Shown here: in pieces, positions 42,722 through 52,333 of the stretch | Numbering within the stretch: the stretch's first letter is position 1 | Layout: every line of letters begins with the position of its first letter | DNA from: Streptomyces sp. NBC_01707 | Lineage (GTDB): Bacteria > Actinomycetota > Actinomycetes > Streptomycetales > Streptomycetaceae | Length of the DNA stretch: 64,000 bases | NCBI RefSeq assembly: GCF_041438805.1 | Contig: NZ_CP109190.1 | Span: forward strand, 558,001 to 622,000 | Reading direction: 5' to 3' | Notes under the pieces: generated by a model | What the model was told of the DNA's origin: nothing | What the model saw: the letters and a program-made list of their open reading frames with translations, nothing else | Database searches by the model: none | Made by a program: the position numbers and the translations under genes

Positions 42722-43330
42722 TCAGCGCAGTGCAACCTCGCCCGCGTGGACGGCGTGCATGGCGCGCTCGACAGTCTCCCGATTCTCGCCGACCGGAGCC
42801 ACGTAGTCGATGACGTCGCGCGCCGCTTCCTCGCCGAGCATCCTGGTCATCACCCACGCGGCGAGATACTGGGACGCCAGGCAACCGCCCGCCGTTGCGA
42901 TGTTCCCCTCGGCGTGGAACGGCGCGTCCAGCACGGTGACGTCGCACGCTTCGACAAAGGGCCGGCTCTTCATGTCCGTGCAAACCGGCATGCCATCCAG
43001 CAACCCGAGCCGGGCGAGCACCAGTGCACCGGAGCACTGCGCACCGATCAGCTGTCGTGAAGGGTCGAGCGACAACCTGGAGATCAGCCGGTCGTCGGCG
43101 ACCACGTCTCGCGCCTTCACCCCACTACCGATCAGCACGACGTCGGCTTCGGTCACGAACTCCATCGGGCGCTGCCCGGTCACCTCGACGCCGTTCATCG
43201 ACGTGACCACCGGCGTCGGCGTCGTGATGAAGGCCTCCAAGCCGTCCTTGCGGCACCGGTTGATCAGCGCGGAAGCGATGAAGCTGTCGAGCTCGTTGAA
43301 CCCGTCAAAGGTGACCACGGCGACCTGCAT
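42722..43330 (-). CDS. DJ-1/PfpI family protein
   Basis: A 202-residue protein with QVAVVTFDGFNELDSFIA at the N-terminus and the nucleophile elbow Cys in IGAQCSGALVLARLG, followed by the acidic/His region DMKSRPFVEA and HAEGNIATAGGCLASQYL. Similar to the class containing isocyanide hydratase, in which the Cys attacks the substrate. AAGGGG precedes the ATG. The exact role is open. Confidence 0.82.
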   Translation of the reverse strand: MQVAVVTFDGFNELDSFIASALINRCRKDGLEAFITTPTPVVTSMNGVEVTGQRPMEFVTEADVVLIGSGVKARDVVADDRLISRLSLDPSRQLIGAQCSGALVLARLGLLDGMPVCTDMKSRPFVEACDVTVLDAPFHAEGNIATAGGCLASQYLAAWVMTRMLGEEAARDVIDYVAPVGENRETVERAMHAVHAGEVALR

Positions 43331-43571
43331 CACAACCCCTTCACGTACGGCGTCAAGCCGCCAGTCTCTCCAACACGCCACTCCGGGTCCACAGCCAATC
43401 GGCGACTGGTGGCACGCCTGCCGCCGCTCCGCGTCCCGAGCTCCGAGCCTGAGTACCGCACCGCACCTACCGTCCCACCGGTCGGCCACGTGTGAGCCCG
43501 GGCCCTCCCGGCCCGCCGACAGGAACGCCCAGTCCTTCTGACGCCGGCCGCGGTCCGGGCTCACCCAGGGG

Positions 43572-44492
43572 TCACCGCGTCCCGACGTCGTGAGCGGTAC
43601 CGTCGGCGACGGCCTGAAGCTTGTCCGGGTTGGCCACGTTGTGGATGGAGGTGATCCGGCCGTCCGCGTCGAAGTCGAAGGTGACAGTGGCGATCACGCG
43701 GCCCGATCCGCTGAACAGCATGCCCGGCCCGCCGTTGATCTCGACGAGTTCGGCATTCATGTCGGCGGGCTCGACGCCCTGGTAGGTCACCGTGCCGATG
43801 GCTGCGAACCAAGCGGCCACCGTCTGTGCGCCCACGACCGGACGCAGGGCCTGGCGGACCTTGCCGCCGCCGTCGGTCCACAGGGTGACGTCCGGGGACA
43901 GCAGCTCCATCAGGGCGTTGACGTCACCACCGGTCGCAGCGGCGAAGAACCGCTCGGTGATCTCGCGCTGCCGCGGCCGGTCGGTGGTGAAGCGCGGCCG
44001 CCGGGCCCGCACATGCTCACGAGCACGGTGTGCGGCCTGCCGCACCGCGGCTTCGGAACGCTCCACCGCCTCCGCGATCTCGGCATGGCTGAAGTCGAAG
44101 ACCTCCTTCAGCACGAACACCGCGCGCTCGAGCGGGCTCAGCGTCTCCAACACCACCAGCATCGCCATCGACACCGACTCGGCGTCCGTGACGGCCTCGG
44201 CGGTGTCCCCGCTGGTGAGGATGGGCTCGGGAAGCCATGGCCCCACATAGGTCTCACGCTTGTACCGGGTGGAGCGCAGCCGTTCCAGCGACAGATTCGA
44301 CACGATCCGCGTCAGGTACGCCTTGGGGTCCGCCACCTGCGAGCGGTCGGCGGACGACCACTTGATCCAGGCGTCCTGGACCGCGTCCTCGGCATCAGCC
44401 GCGATGCCGAGGAGCCGGTAGGCCACCGAGAACAGCAGGTTTCGATGCTTGTGGAACACCTGCTGGTCGCGGTCCCCGGACAGGTGGGTCAC
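43572..44492 (-). CDS. ECF41-family RNA polymerase sigma factor (SigJ-like)
   Basis: A 306-residue sigma factor. Region 2 has FSVAYRLLGIAADAEDAVQD and region 4 has FDFSHAEIAEAVERSEAAVRQ. A SnoaL-like C-terminal domain carries the two signatures of ECF41 factors, DGGGK and NPDKL, which tune activity in place of an anti-sigma factor. The GTG start overlaps the upstream flavoprotein stop (GTGA). ECF41 factors typically control an adjacent oxidoreductase-type gene, here the flavoprotein. Confidence 0.9.
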   Translation of the reverse strand: MTHLSGDRDQQVFHKHRNLLFSVAYRLLGIAADAEDAVQDAWIKWSSADRSQVADPKAYLTRIVSNLSLERLRSTRYKRETYVGPWLPEPILTSGDTAEAVTDAESVSMAMLVVLETLSPLERAVFVLKEVFDFSHAEIAEAVERSEAAVRQAAHRAREHVRARRPRFTTDRPRQREITERFFAAATGGDVNALMELLSPDVTLWTDGGGKVRQALRPVVGAQTVAAWFAAIGTVTYQGVEPADMNAELVEINGGPGMLFSGSGRVIATVTFDFDADGRITSIHNVANPDKLQAVADGTAHDVGTR

Positions 44493-45694
44493 TGCGTCCC
44501 CCGAACCTTGGTGAAGCGGCCGCCGCGGGGCCAGAACGCGCCCGATGAGGGCATCTTCTTCATGCGGCCGTAGGTCGGCCAGGGCGAGGCAGTCACCGTC
44601 TCCTTATACCGGGCCGCCGTACCACCAGTCAGATGAATTGATCGCGGACTGTCGTCGGGGCGAGTGAACTGCACCACCGCGTCGTGCCGCCCCAGGCTCA
44701 CCGGCGTGTGGTAGTAGCCGAAGCGGAACGGCTTGGGCCGCCGCCCTTTCAGCTCACGGACGATCGAGACCGCGACGTGCACACCGGTCGGCATGCCGCT
44801 CTGGCAGGTGCCGTGCATGACGCCGTAGCCCTGGCGGATCGCGGCCGCGTCGCCGACGGCGTACACCTCTGGGTGCGACACCGACCGCAGCGTGGTGTCG
44901 GTGACGATGCGTCCGCGCTCATCGACGGTCAGCCCGGCGGCGGCCACCATCGGTGACACCCGCGTACCGCTGGTCCAGAGGACCACATCGGCGGCGACGC
45001 TCTCCCCGCCGGCCAGCTCCACCGAATCGGACAGCACCTTCACCACCTCGACTCCGCTGCGCACCGCCACCCCCAACCGTTCGAGCGCGCCCTGCAGATA
45101 GGCCTTGGCCTTCACATTCATGGCCGCACCGGGTTCCTGTCGGCCCAGCAACAGCACGTTCAGTTCCGGGTACCGCTCGGCGATCTCCGCGGCCGCCTCG
45201 ATACCGGTCAACCCACTGCCGCCGACCACCACCGTTCCGCTTCCGAGCCGCGCCAGCCGGTCGGCCAGCACCTCGGCGTCCTGAACGCTGTTCAGGTTGT
45301 ACGCGTGGTCCTCGACACCCGGCACCGCCGCCGTGTCGGTCACGCCGCCCAACCCGTACACGAGCGTGTCGTAGCGCAGGACCCGGTCGTCGTCGATCCG
45401 CACCGTCTTCGCGTCCACGTCCACCGCTGTCACCCAGCCGCGCACGAACTGCGCGCCCGTGTCCTCGAGCAGCTCCGGAACACTCAACTCGGCGAGCTGC
45501 TGACCCGTCGCCGTCATGTGCAGCCGCAGCCTCTCGGTGAATCGCTCCTGCGCGTTCACCAGAGTCACCTGCACGCCCTCGCGCCGCTTGACCCGAGCCG
45601 CGAGCTGGATGGCCGCGGACACGCCCGCGTAACCCGCTCCCAGGATCAGAACGCGGTAGGTGGGAACCCTGCCGGCTTCATGCTGTGTGGTCAT
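44489..45694 (-). CDS. FAD-dependent NAD(P)H oxidoreductase (NDH-2-like)
   Basis: A 401-residue two-dinucleotide-binding-fold flavoprotein: FAD motif RVLILGAGYAGVSAA, NAD motif TVVVGGSGLTGIEAAAEIA, and the FAD-closing block VYAVGDAAAI. It resembles type-II NADH dehydrogenase/AIF-like proteins but lacks an obvious membrane anchor. GGAGG precedes ATG 45694. Translationally coupled to the ECF41 factor, whose presumed target it is. Confidence 0.85.
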   Translation of the reverse strand: MTTQHEAGRVPTYRVLILGAGYAGVSAAIQLAARVKRREGVQVTLVNAQERFTERLRLHMTATGQQLAELSVPELLEDTGAQFVRGWVTAVDVDAKTVRIDDDRVLRYDTLVYGLGGVTDTAAVPGVEDHAYNLNSVQDAEVLADRLARLGSGTVVVGGSGLTGIEAAAEIAERYPELNVLLLGRQEPGAAMNVKAKAYLQGALERLGVAVRSGVEVVKVLSDSVELAGGESVAADVVLWTSGTRVSPMVAAAGLTVDERGRIVTDTTLRSVSHPEVYAVGDAAAIRQGYGVMHGTCQSGMPTGVHVAVSIVRELKGRRPKPFRFGYYHTPVSLGRHDAVVQFTRPDDSPRSIHLTGGTAARYKETVTASPWPTYGRMKKMPSSGAFWPRGGRFTKVRGTQ

Positions 45695-46229
45695 CGCTTC
45701 GCCTTCCTCCGCTGCCTGTTGACGACCACCAGATGCAAGCTGCCGCCCCGTCCGTGACACGAGAACGATGTGACGCGCGACACAGTCGAGATCTGCAGCC
45801 CCGCAGCAGGTCGTCAGAGGGGTCCGCGAAGCCACACCGCCCCCGGAGGCTCGGCCGCGAGCCGCCGACCCACTCCCGTCGGCATGAGACCCGTGTGAGA
45901 CCCACACCGACGGCTCGACCCCGTCACCCAGGTCGCACGGCGCGCCCCACCGAAGGACGCCGGAGGCATGCGCGGGCCTGGATCGCTCCGCGCTCGGGAG
46001 GCCGGCCGCGACCAGTACTTCTGACCCGGCGCCCGAAGCGGCTGCTCTCCCGGCCATACGCGCCACCGTCCGACACGGAGCCCACCCACAACATGACCAA
46101 GCGGTCAGGTTAAGTGTTACGCTCAACATGACTCGACGGTCACTTTATGCCTGTCGGTCACCGGGTGATCCGCCGAGAGGACAGCCCGGCGTATCACCCC
46201 TTCTCACCACGCATTCCTGGGAGGAAAAC
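45695..46229. other. Divergent promoter region without genes
   Basis: About 535 bases between the flavoprotein and the SDR gene. A GACC-AAGC-GGTC palindrome lies near 46.1 kb. I could not place a clean ECF41 promoter pair (TGTCACA, 16 bases, CGTC). Confidence 0.4.
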
Positions 46230-46967
46230 GTGAGCGACACCCTTGAAGGAAAGGTCGTCCTGGTCACCGGCGCGTCCTCGGGCATCGGCCGGGCCACGGC
46301 GCTCGCCCTGTCCGAGGCGGGCGCGCGGGTGGCCGTCGGCGCCCGCCGGGCCGACCGCCTGAAGGATTTGGCCCAGGACGCCCCCGGCGAGATCCTGGTC
46401 GTTGAGCTGGACGTCACCGACGAGCAGTCGGTGCAGGAGGCGGTCGCGGCGACCGTCGAGCGCTTCGGCGCACTCGACGCCGTGGTGAACAACGCCGGCA
46501 TCATGCTCAGTGGGGCGATCCTCGGCGCGGACACCACGGAGTGGACGCGCATGATCGAGACGAACCTGCTCGGCTCGATGTACACCGTCCACGCCGCGCT
46601 GCCGCACCTGCTGGAATCCAAGGGCGCCGTGGTGCAGATCTCCTCGACTTCGGGACGCATCTCCTCCGCCGCGAGCGGTGTGTACGCGGCCACCAAGTTC
46701 GGCATCACCGCCTTCGCGGAGGCGCTGCGCCAGGAGGTCACCACGCACGGCGTGCGCGTCGTCGTCGTCGAGCCCGGATTCGTCTCGACCGAACTGACCA
46801 GCCACATCACCGACCCGAACATCCAGGCCGCAGCCAAGGACATGGCCGAGTCCATGCGGACCCTCCAACCCGAGGACATCGCCGCCGCCGTCGTGTACGC
46901 ACTCACCCAGCCCGCACACGTGGCCGTCAACGAGATCCTCATCCGCCCGACCGACCAGACCCGCTGA
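46230..46967 (+). CDS. SDR-family oxidoreductase
   Basis: A 245-residue classical SDR: TGASSGIGRATALALSEAGA, NNAGIML, catalytic Ser in QISSTSGR, and YAATK. GGGAGG precedes the GTG start. The C-terminus ALTQPAHVAVNEILIRPT is almost the same as that of the SDR at 51 kb, so the two are paralogues of the YdfG/serine-dehydrogenase-like type. Substrate unknown. Confidence 0.88.
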   Translation: MSDTLEGKVVLVTGASSGIGRATALALSEAGARVAVGARRADRLKDLAQDAPGEILVVELDVTDEQSVQEAVAATVERFGALDAVVNNAGIMLSGAILGADTTEWTRMIETNLLGSMYTVHAALPHLLESKGAVVQISSTSGRISSAASGVYAATKFGITAFAEALRQEVTTHGVRVVVVEPGFVSTELTSHITDPNIQAAAKDMAESMRTLQPEDIAAAVVYALTQPAHVAVNEILIRPTDQTR

Positions 46968-46971
46968 ACCC

Positions 46972-47001
46972 GGGTGCGGGCCCACCACCGGGCCCGCACC
47001 C
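46972..47001. terminator. Terminator hairpin after the SDR gene
   Basis: GGGTGCGGGCCC-ACCACC-GGGCCCGCACCC, a perfect 12-base stem with a six-base loop, four bases after the stop codon. Confidence 0.85.
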
Positions 47002-47781
47002 CAGGGCATCGCCTCGGGTCCACGGTGTGCCGGGGTGCCCGGCGGTCCGTACGACCCCGCGCACCGCCCGCCGACCCCTGGCCGGCCCCGCCCCACCAGC
47101 GAAACCGGCGCCCACCCGACGCGACCACGCCGCGTCCCCGCCGACCCTGGCACGGACCTGCTGCTCACGGTCGCTCCGTCGCGGACGCCGGAAGGAGCGA
47201 CGTCGGCAGCGGCGCGGACCGTGGGAGCGCCCGCCACAACGGTCATGGTCACCCGTGACGGTCGGGATCCCGTGCCGGGCAGGACGATGCGGGGCACGGT
47301 TGCGCCCGGTCGGGCGAGGATTCACGCTGGGAAGGAATGGGCCGGTGTGCTCGACGAGCTGGGGGTCGTCGTTACCGCCCGATCCGGCCCCGGGCACCGT
47401 TGCCCACGGTGCGACAACCGGCTGCGAGAACCTCCTGGCAAGGGTCGGGCGGCTCCGAGCGGAGGCGCTGGACCTGTCCGCTGTCTGCCCGTGGCGCCGA
47501 GAACGCGTCCGCCGCCGTGGGCGCCACCGATTCGACGTCTGCGGGGACACCGGCAGGTCACCGCTCAGGCGCAGACACCGTCTGCCCAAGCTTCCCGACG
47601 GCCGCGGGACGAGCCTGCGAAGCCGTCGGCCTCGTCGTCACCACGAGGGGCGAGGCGCGACCCTCGTGGACAGCTCGCCTGCCGTTGTTCACCGCTGATC
47701 CTGCCGTGGGCCGACGGTCCGCCGTCAGGGCGCTGCACTCCCCGGTCGTGACAGCCGAGCTGTACCGAAGGGAAGGTTGGG
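47002..47781. other. Stretch without recognisable genes
   Basis: About 780 bases upstream of phosphoketolase. Several overlapping frames are open because of high GC, but none has a ribosome site or family features. Confidence 0.4.
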
Positions 47782-50223
47782 ATGGACATGGACGGAACGC
47801 GGACGATGGCGGCCCCGGTCGTCGCGGGCCCGCTCGATCCGGAGCAACTGCACCGGATCCACGCGTGGTGGCGGGCGGCGAACTATCTGTCCGTCGGCGA
47901 GATCTACCTGATGGACAACCCGCTGCTGCATGAACCGCTGCGCCCCGAACATGTGAAGCCCCGACTGCTCGGGCACTGGGGCACCACCCCGGGGCTCAAC
48001 TTCATCTACGCGCACCTCAACCGCTGCATCACCCAGCGCGACCTGGACATGATCTACGTGATGGGTCCCGGTCACGGCGGGCCGGGACCGGTGGCGGCGG
48101 CATGGCTGGAAGGCACCTACAGCGAGGTCTACGCCGACGTGTCCCAGGACACGGCCGGGCTGAAGAAGCTGTTCACCCAGTTCTCCTTCCCCGGCGGCAT
48201 CCCCAGCCATGTGGCCCCGGAGACTCCGGGATCGATCCACGAGGGCGGCGAGCTCGGATACGCCCTGTCGCACGCCTACGGCGCCGCGTTCGACAACCCC
48301 CGGCTCATCGTCGCCGCGGTCGTCGGCGACGGAGAGGCGGAGACGGGACCGCTGGCGACCAGCTGGCACTCCAACAAGTTCCTCGACCCGCAGCGCGACG
48401 GCGCGGTGCTGCCGATCCTGCACCTCAACGGTTACAAGATCGCCAGCCCGACCGTGCTCGCCCGCATCGAACCCGAGGAACTGGACCAACTGCTGCGCGG
48501 CTACGGCTACGTCCCCCATCTCGTAGAGGGTTCCGACCCGGAACGGATGCACCAGGACTTCGCGGCCACCGTCGACCGGTGCCTCGACGAGATCGCACGG
48601 ATCCAGCGGCGCGCCCGCCACGACGGAGTCACCGAGCGCCCCCGCTGGCCGATGATCGTCCTGCGCACGCCGAAGGGCTGGACCGGCCCCAAGGAGGTCG
48701 ACGGGCTGAAGGTGGAGGGCTCCTGGCGCTCGCACCAGGTGCCGTTCAGCAACGCCCGCGGCGACGCCGCACACCGGGCGGTCCTGGAGCAGTGGATGCG
48801 CAGCTACCACCCCGAGGAACTGTTCGACGAATCCGGCGCCCCGGTACCCGAGATCCGCGACCTGCACCCGATGGGTGACCGGCGGATGAGCGCCAACCCG
48901 CACGCCAACGGCGGCGTGCTGCTGCGCGACCTACGGATGCCGGACTTCCGCGACTACGCGGTGCCGGTCGAGTCACCCGGCACGGGAGCGGTGGAGTCGA
49001 CCCGGGTCCTGGGCACCTTCCTGCGGGACGTGATGCGCCGCAACATGACCAACTTCCGGGTCCTGGCGCCCGACGAGAACAACTCCAATCGGCTGGGCGC
49101 CGTCCTCGAGGCCACGCAACGGACCTGGGTGGCCCGGATGCAGCCGGACGACGTGGGCCTCGGCGTCGACGGACGGCTGATGGAGATCCTTTCCGAGCAC
49201 ACCTGTCAGGGCTGGCTGGAGGGCTATCTGCTGACCGGCCGGCACGGGTTCTTCTCCTGCTACGAGGCCTTCATCCACATCGTCGACTCGATGTTCAACC
49301 AGCACGCCAAGTGGCTCAAGACCACCGAGGGCATCGAATGGCGGCGCCCCATCGCCTCTCTCAACTACCTGCTGAGCAGCCATGTGTGGCGGCAGGACCA
49401 CAACGGGTTCTCCCACCAGGATCCGGGCTTCATCGACCATGTGGTGAACAAGAAGGCCGACGTGATCCGGGTCTACCTGCCGCCGGACGCCAACACTCTG
49501 CTGTCCACGGTCGACCACTGCCTGCGGAGCAAGCAGTACGTCAACGTGATCGTCGCCGGCAAGCAGCCCCAACTGCAGTACCTGGACATGGACGACGCCA
49601 TCGTGCACTGCACCAAGGGCATCGGGATCTGGGACTGGGCCAGCACGGACGCCGGCGTCGAGCCCGACGTGGTACTGGGTTGCGCCGGGGACATACCCAC
49701 GATGGAGACCCTGGCCGCGGCCGAGATCCTGCGCGGCTGGTTCCCGGACCTGCGGGTGCGGGTGGTGAACGTGGTGGACCTGATGCGGCTGCAGAGTGAA
49801 CGGGAACACCCGCACGGGCTGTCGGACCAGGAGTTCGACGCGTTGTTCACCACCGACCGGCCGGTCATCTTCGCCTACCACGGGTACCCGTGGCTGATCC
49901 ATCGCCTGACCTACCGGCGTACCAACCACGACCAGCTGCACGTCCGTGGCTACCTCGAGGAGGGCACCACCACCACCCCCTTCGACATGTGCGTACTCAA
50001 CCGGATCGACCGGTTCGACCTGGCCATCGACGTCATCGACCGGGTGCCCCGGCTGCAGGGGATCTCCGCACACCGGCGGGAGGAATTGCGCAACAAGCTG
50101 ATCGAGCACCGCCACTACGTCCGCACCCATGGCGAGGACCTCCCCGAGGTCCGCGACTGGCAGTGGTCGGCGGTCCCGGGACCGAACACGCCCGCCGAGA
50201 AGCCGCAGGCGACCGCTCGGTGA
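47782..50223 (+). CDS. xpk: Phosphoketolase (xylulose-5-P/fructose-6-P)
   Basis: A 813-residue thiamine-diphosphate enzyme, full length for the family. Key blocks: [79 protein letters not shown] (cofactor site) and [17 protein letters not shown] [14 protein letters not shown] near the middle. It cleaves xylulose-5-phosphate to acetyl-phosphate and glyceraldehyde-3-phosphate. GAAGGGAAGG precedes the ATG. No acetate kinase or phosphotransacetylase gene is adjacent. Confidence 0.95.
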   Translation: MDMDGTRTMAAPVVAGPLDPEQLHRIHAWWRAANYLSVGEIYLMDNPLLHEPLRPEHVKPRLLGHWGTTPGLNFIYAHLNRCITQRDLDMIYVMGPGHGGPGPVAAAWLEGTYSEVYADVSQDTAGLKKLFTQFSFPGGIPSHVAPETPGSIHEGGELGYALSHAYGAAFDNPRLIVAAVVGDGEAETGPLATSWHSNKFLDPQRDGAVLPILHLNGYKIASPTVLARIEPEELDQLLRGYGYVPHLVEGSDPERMHQDFAATVDRCLDEIARIQRRARHDGVTERPRWPMIVLRTPKGWTGPKEVDGLKVEGSWRSHQVPFSNARGDAAHRAVLEQWMRSYHPEELFDESGAPVPEIRDLHPMGDRRMSANPHANGGVLLRDLRMPDFRDYAVPVESPGTGAVESTRVLGTFLRDVMRRNMTNFRVLAPDENNSNRLGAVLEATQRTWVARMQPDDVGLGVDGRLMEILSEHTCQGWLEGYLLTGRHGFFSCYEAFIHIVDSMFNQHAKWLKTTEGIEWRRPIASLNYLLSSHVWRQDHNGFSHQDPGFIDHVVNKKADVIRVYLPPDANTLLSTVDHCLRSKQYVNVIVAGKQPQLQYLDMDDAIVHCTKGIGIWDWASTDAGVEPDVVLGCAGDIPTMETLAAAEILRGWFPDLRVRVVNVVDLMRLQSEREHPHGLSDQEFDALFTTDRPVIFAYHGYPWLIHRLTYRRTNHDQLHVRGYLEEGTTTTPFDMCVLNRIDRFDLAIDVIDRVPRLQGISAHRREELRNKLIEHRHYVRTHGEDLPEVRDWQWSAVPGPNTPAEKPQATAR

Positions 50224-50347
50224 CATCCGCCGACAGCCGTCGGAGGCGGGGACGTCCGGGACGGTGATTCCGGTCGCGCGACCCGCAAACTTTCAAGCGT
50301 GCGGGTCCGGTGGCGCGACGAGACCGGGCTCAAAGACGAAGAAGACA

Positions 50348-50381
50348 GCCGCCGTTGCACTTGGCTCGGTGCAACGGCGGC
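50348..50381. terminator. Bidirectional terminator after phosphoketolase
   Basis: GCCGCCGTTGCAC-TTGGCTCG-GTGCAACGGCGGC, a perfect 13-base stem. It serves the rightward phosphoketolase and the leftward small gene. Confidence 0.85.
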
Positions 50382-50401
50382 CGGGTCAGCAGGGCAGCTG
50401 G

Positions 50402-50575
50402 TTACAGCTCCCGCTCGATCTGGTTCTCGCTGACCTTGTCCTCGCGCATGGTCGCCTCGTTCTGGACGGCATAGCGAGCCTGCGCCCCGCTGCCCTCGGC
50501 ACTGCGGATCTCGCCCCGCTGAAGCTCGTCCTGCTGGTCCCGGTACTCCACGTACTGTCCCTTGCGATAGGGCAT
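50402..50575 (-). CDS. 57-residue Tudor/HVA1-like small protein
   Basis: It reads MPYRKGQYVEYRDQQDELQR at the start and closes with MREDKVSENQIEREL. The opening KGQYVEY...GEIRSAEG is a small beta-barrel pattern seen in DUF2945/HVA1 proteins of unknown function, where a [KR]GxxVxW start is typical. GGAG precedes the ATG. A strong terminator follows. The frame is open for about 90 codons upstream, but that part lacks family features. Confidence 0.55.
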   Translation of the reverse strand: MPYRKGQYVEYRDQQDELQRGEIRSAEGSGAQARYAVQNEATMREDKVSENQIEREL

Positions 50576-50985
50576 GGGAATCTCCAAGTCTCGTGTAGGT
50601 CGGTTGGGGTGCCCCGCTCGTTCGGCAGGAGCCGTCCCCGCCCTCTTGGCGCCCGCGACTATCGCCAGGCGCACTGACAGCCCACCCCCAACTACGCGCT
50701 GCAGCAACCACTGCGGGCCGAATGGAGGACGTCTCGCCCACCCGGCCGCCACCCTGTCCGCGTTGTTGCCGTACGCGCCGATCAGTCCCTCGGTCCAGGC
50801 CCGGCAGTCCAGGGTCGAGGTGCCGACCCGGTCGCCGGCGTGGACGACCACGTCTGCGCGGCCTCATCGAGCGGCCGGTGCGGGAGGGCCATGTCTCGCG
50901 GGGACAGGCGGGTGTCGGCGAGGAGCAGGAATCGCACGGAATGGCGGCCGCCGTCCGGCCGGGGACTCCACGAACACTGCGCCGG
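50576..50985. other. Stretch without supported genes
   Basis: About 410 bases between two leftward genes. The frame of the small gene stays open here, with natural-looking patches (DRVAAGWARRPPFGPQWL), so a degraded or unrecognised coding segment is possible. Confidence 0.35.
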
Positions 50986-51789
50986 TCAGCGCTCCTGGGC
51001 GGTCGGCCGGACCATGATCTCGTTGATCGCGACGTGCGCCGGCTGGGTGACCATGAAGACGACGGTCCGGGCGACGTCCTCGGCCCGGAGCCAGCTGTCC
51101 TGCGGCGGACTCTGGGGGACCGACGTCCGGCCACCGCCGATGGTCATCTCCGTCCTGGTCATGCCCGGTTCGACGAGACCGACCCGGACGCCTCGCCCGG
51201 TCACCTCCTGGCGGAGCACCTCGCTGAACACGCACACCGCGTGCTTGGTCGCCGAGTACACGCTGTTGTCCTTGCGGGGTACCCGGCCGGCGACCGAGCT
51301 GACGTTCACCAGGTCCGCGACGCCCCGGGGCCCCGCGTCCGCCGCGCGCAGCAGGTGCGGGAGCGCGGCGTGGGACATCCGCAGCACCGCCCTGAGGTTG
51401 AGGTCGACCATCCGGTCCCAGTCCTCGGGATCGCTGTCCAGTACCGGGCTGCGCATGCTGAAGCCGGCGTTGTTGACGAGGACGTCGAGCCGGCCGAAGC
51501 GGTCCACGGTCTGCTCGACGGCCACGGCCGCCTGTGCTGCGTCACAGAGGTCGGCGGTCAGCTCGATGGCCGCACCGCTCCCCCGCTCCCCGAGGGCCGT
51601 GGCAATCTCCGCCAGCCGGTCGGCGCGGCGGGCGACCAGCGCGAGCGCGAAGCCTTCCCTGGCCAGCGCCCGGGCGATGGCGGCACCGATCCCACTGGAC
51701 GCCCCGGTCACCAGCGCCACGCCGGCGTGCGCCGCGGATCCGTCCCGGCCCGCAGTGCGGGCATTCCTGGTCCCCTGGGTGCCGTGCAT
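50986..51789 (-). CDS. SDR-family oxidoreductase, paralogue of the 46 kb SDR
   Basis: A 267-residue classical SDR: TGASSGIGAAIARALAREG, NNAGFSM, NVSSVAGR, YSATK. The C-terminus VTQPAHVAINEIMVRPT is nearly identical to that of the 46.2 kb SDR. The N-terminus has a 25-residue polar extension after the ATG at 51789 (GGAGG upstream). Monocistronic. Substrate unknown. Confidence 0.87.
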   Translation of the reverse strand: MHGTQGTRNARTAGRDGSAAHAGVALVTGASSGIGAAIARALAREGFALALVARRADRLAEIATALGERGSGAAIELTADLCDAAQAAVAVEQTVDRFGRLDVLVNNAGFSMRSPVLDSDPEDWDRMVDLNLRAVLRMSHAALPHLLRAADAGPRGVADLVNVSSVAGRVPRKDNSVYSATKHAVCVFSEVLRQEVTGRGVRVGLVEPGMTRTEMTIGGGRTSVPQSPPQDSWLRAEDVARTVVFMVTQPAHVAINEIMVRPTAQER

Positions 51790-52159
51790 GGTGATTCCGT
51801 TCCTCCCGCTCGTGTGCCGTCGACCCGTGGTGGCCGAGTCCGGTGCCGGAACGAGTCGTACCCGAAAGGCCCGCGGATGCTCCCCTTGCCGGGCCGTCCG
51901 GCGGGCCGGGCGCTGTCCCGTCACCCGCTTCGTTCGCCCGAACGGCGGGCGTGAGCGTGCGGACAGGCCCAGGGCTCCCACCGGCCGTCCGCCTCGATGG
52001 GCACCGCGGAATCCCGGTGATCCCGGTGCGCTGCTGTCCCGGATCGGCACCGGGGCGGGCACGTGATCGCCCGGACGATCGCTGAGGTCCTTGCCGCGGT
52101 CACGGGCAGGTCGGTGACCGAGTGTTCGGCGGCATCGGGTGCTGGAGGCGGGACCGGGC
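51790..52159. other. Divergent promoter region
   Basis: About 370 bases between the leftward SDR and the rightward small-protein/fabV pair. No clear palindrome or gene was noticed. Confidence 0.4.
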
Positions 52160-52333
52160 GTGAACGGTCTCGCTCAGGTCGAAGTGGTGGAGACCCTCCA
52201 AGATCGCGTCGTCATTACTGTCCCCGATGAGGTGACTGCGTGGATGCGCACGGTCCGAGACTTGCAGGACGCGGTGGGCGTTCTGGTGGTCGCCGCGACC
52301 GTGGACACGTCGACCGGCAAGGACAGCTCATGA
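52160..52333 (+). CDS. 57-residue protein translationally coupled to FabV
   Basis: GTG start with GGAGG eleven bases upstream. Its TGA overlaps the fabV ATG (ATGA). The protein reads QVEVVETLQDRVVITVPDEV then AWMRTVRDLQDAVGVLVVAA and a polar tail. Mixed beta-alpha character, no membrane segment. Unrecognised; the coupling argues that it is really made with FabV and may modulate it. Confidence 0.6.
   Translation: MNGLAQVEVVETLQDRVVITVPDEVTAWMRTVRDLQDAVGVLVVAATVDTSTGKDSS

Noticed and set aside
45721..45790. ECF41-type promoter before the flavoprotein gene
   Set aside because: A TGTCACG-like -35 is visible on the reverse strand, but no CGTC lies at the expected 16-base spacing.
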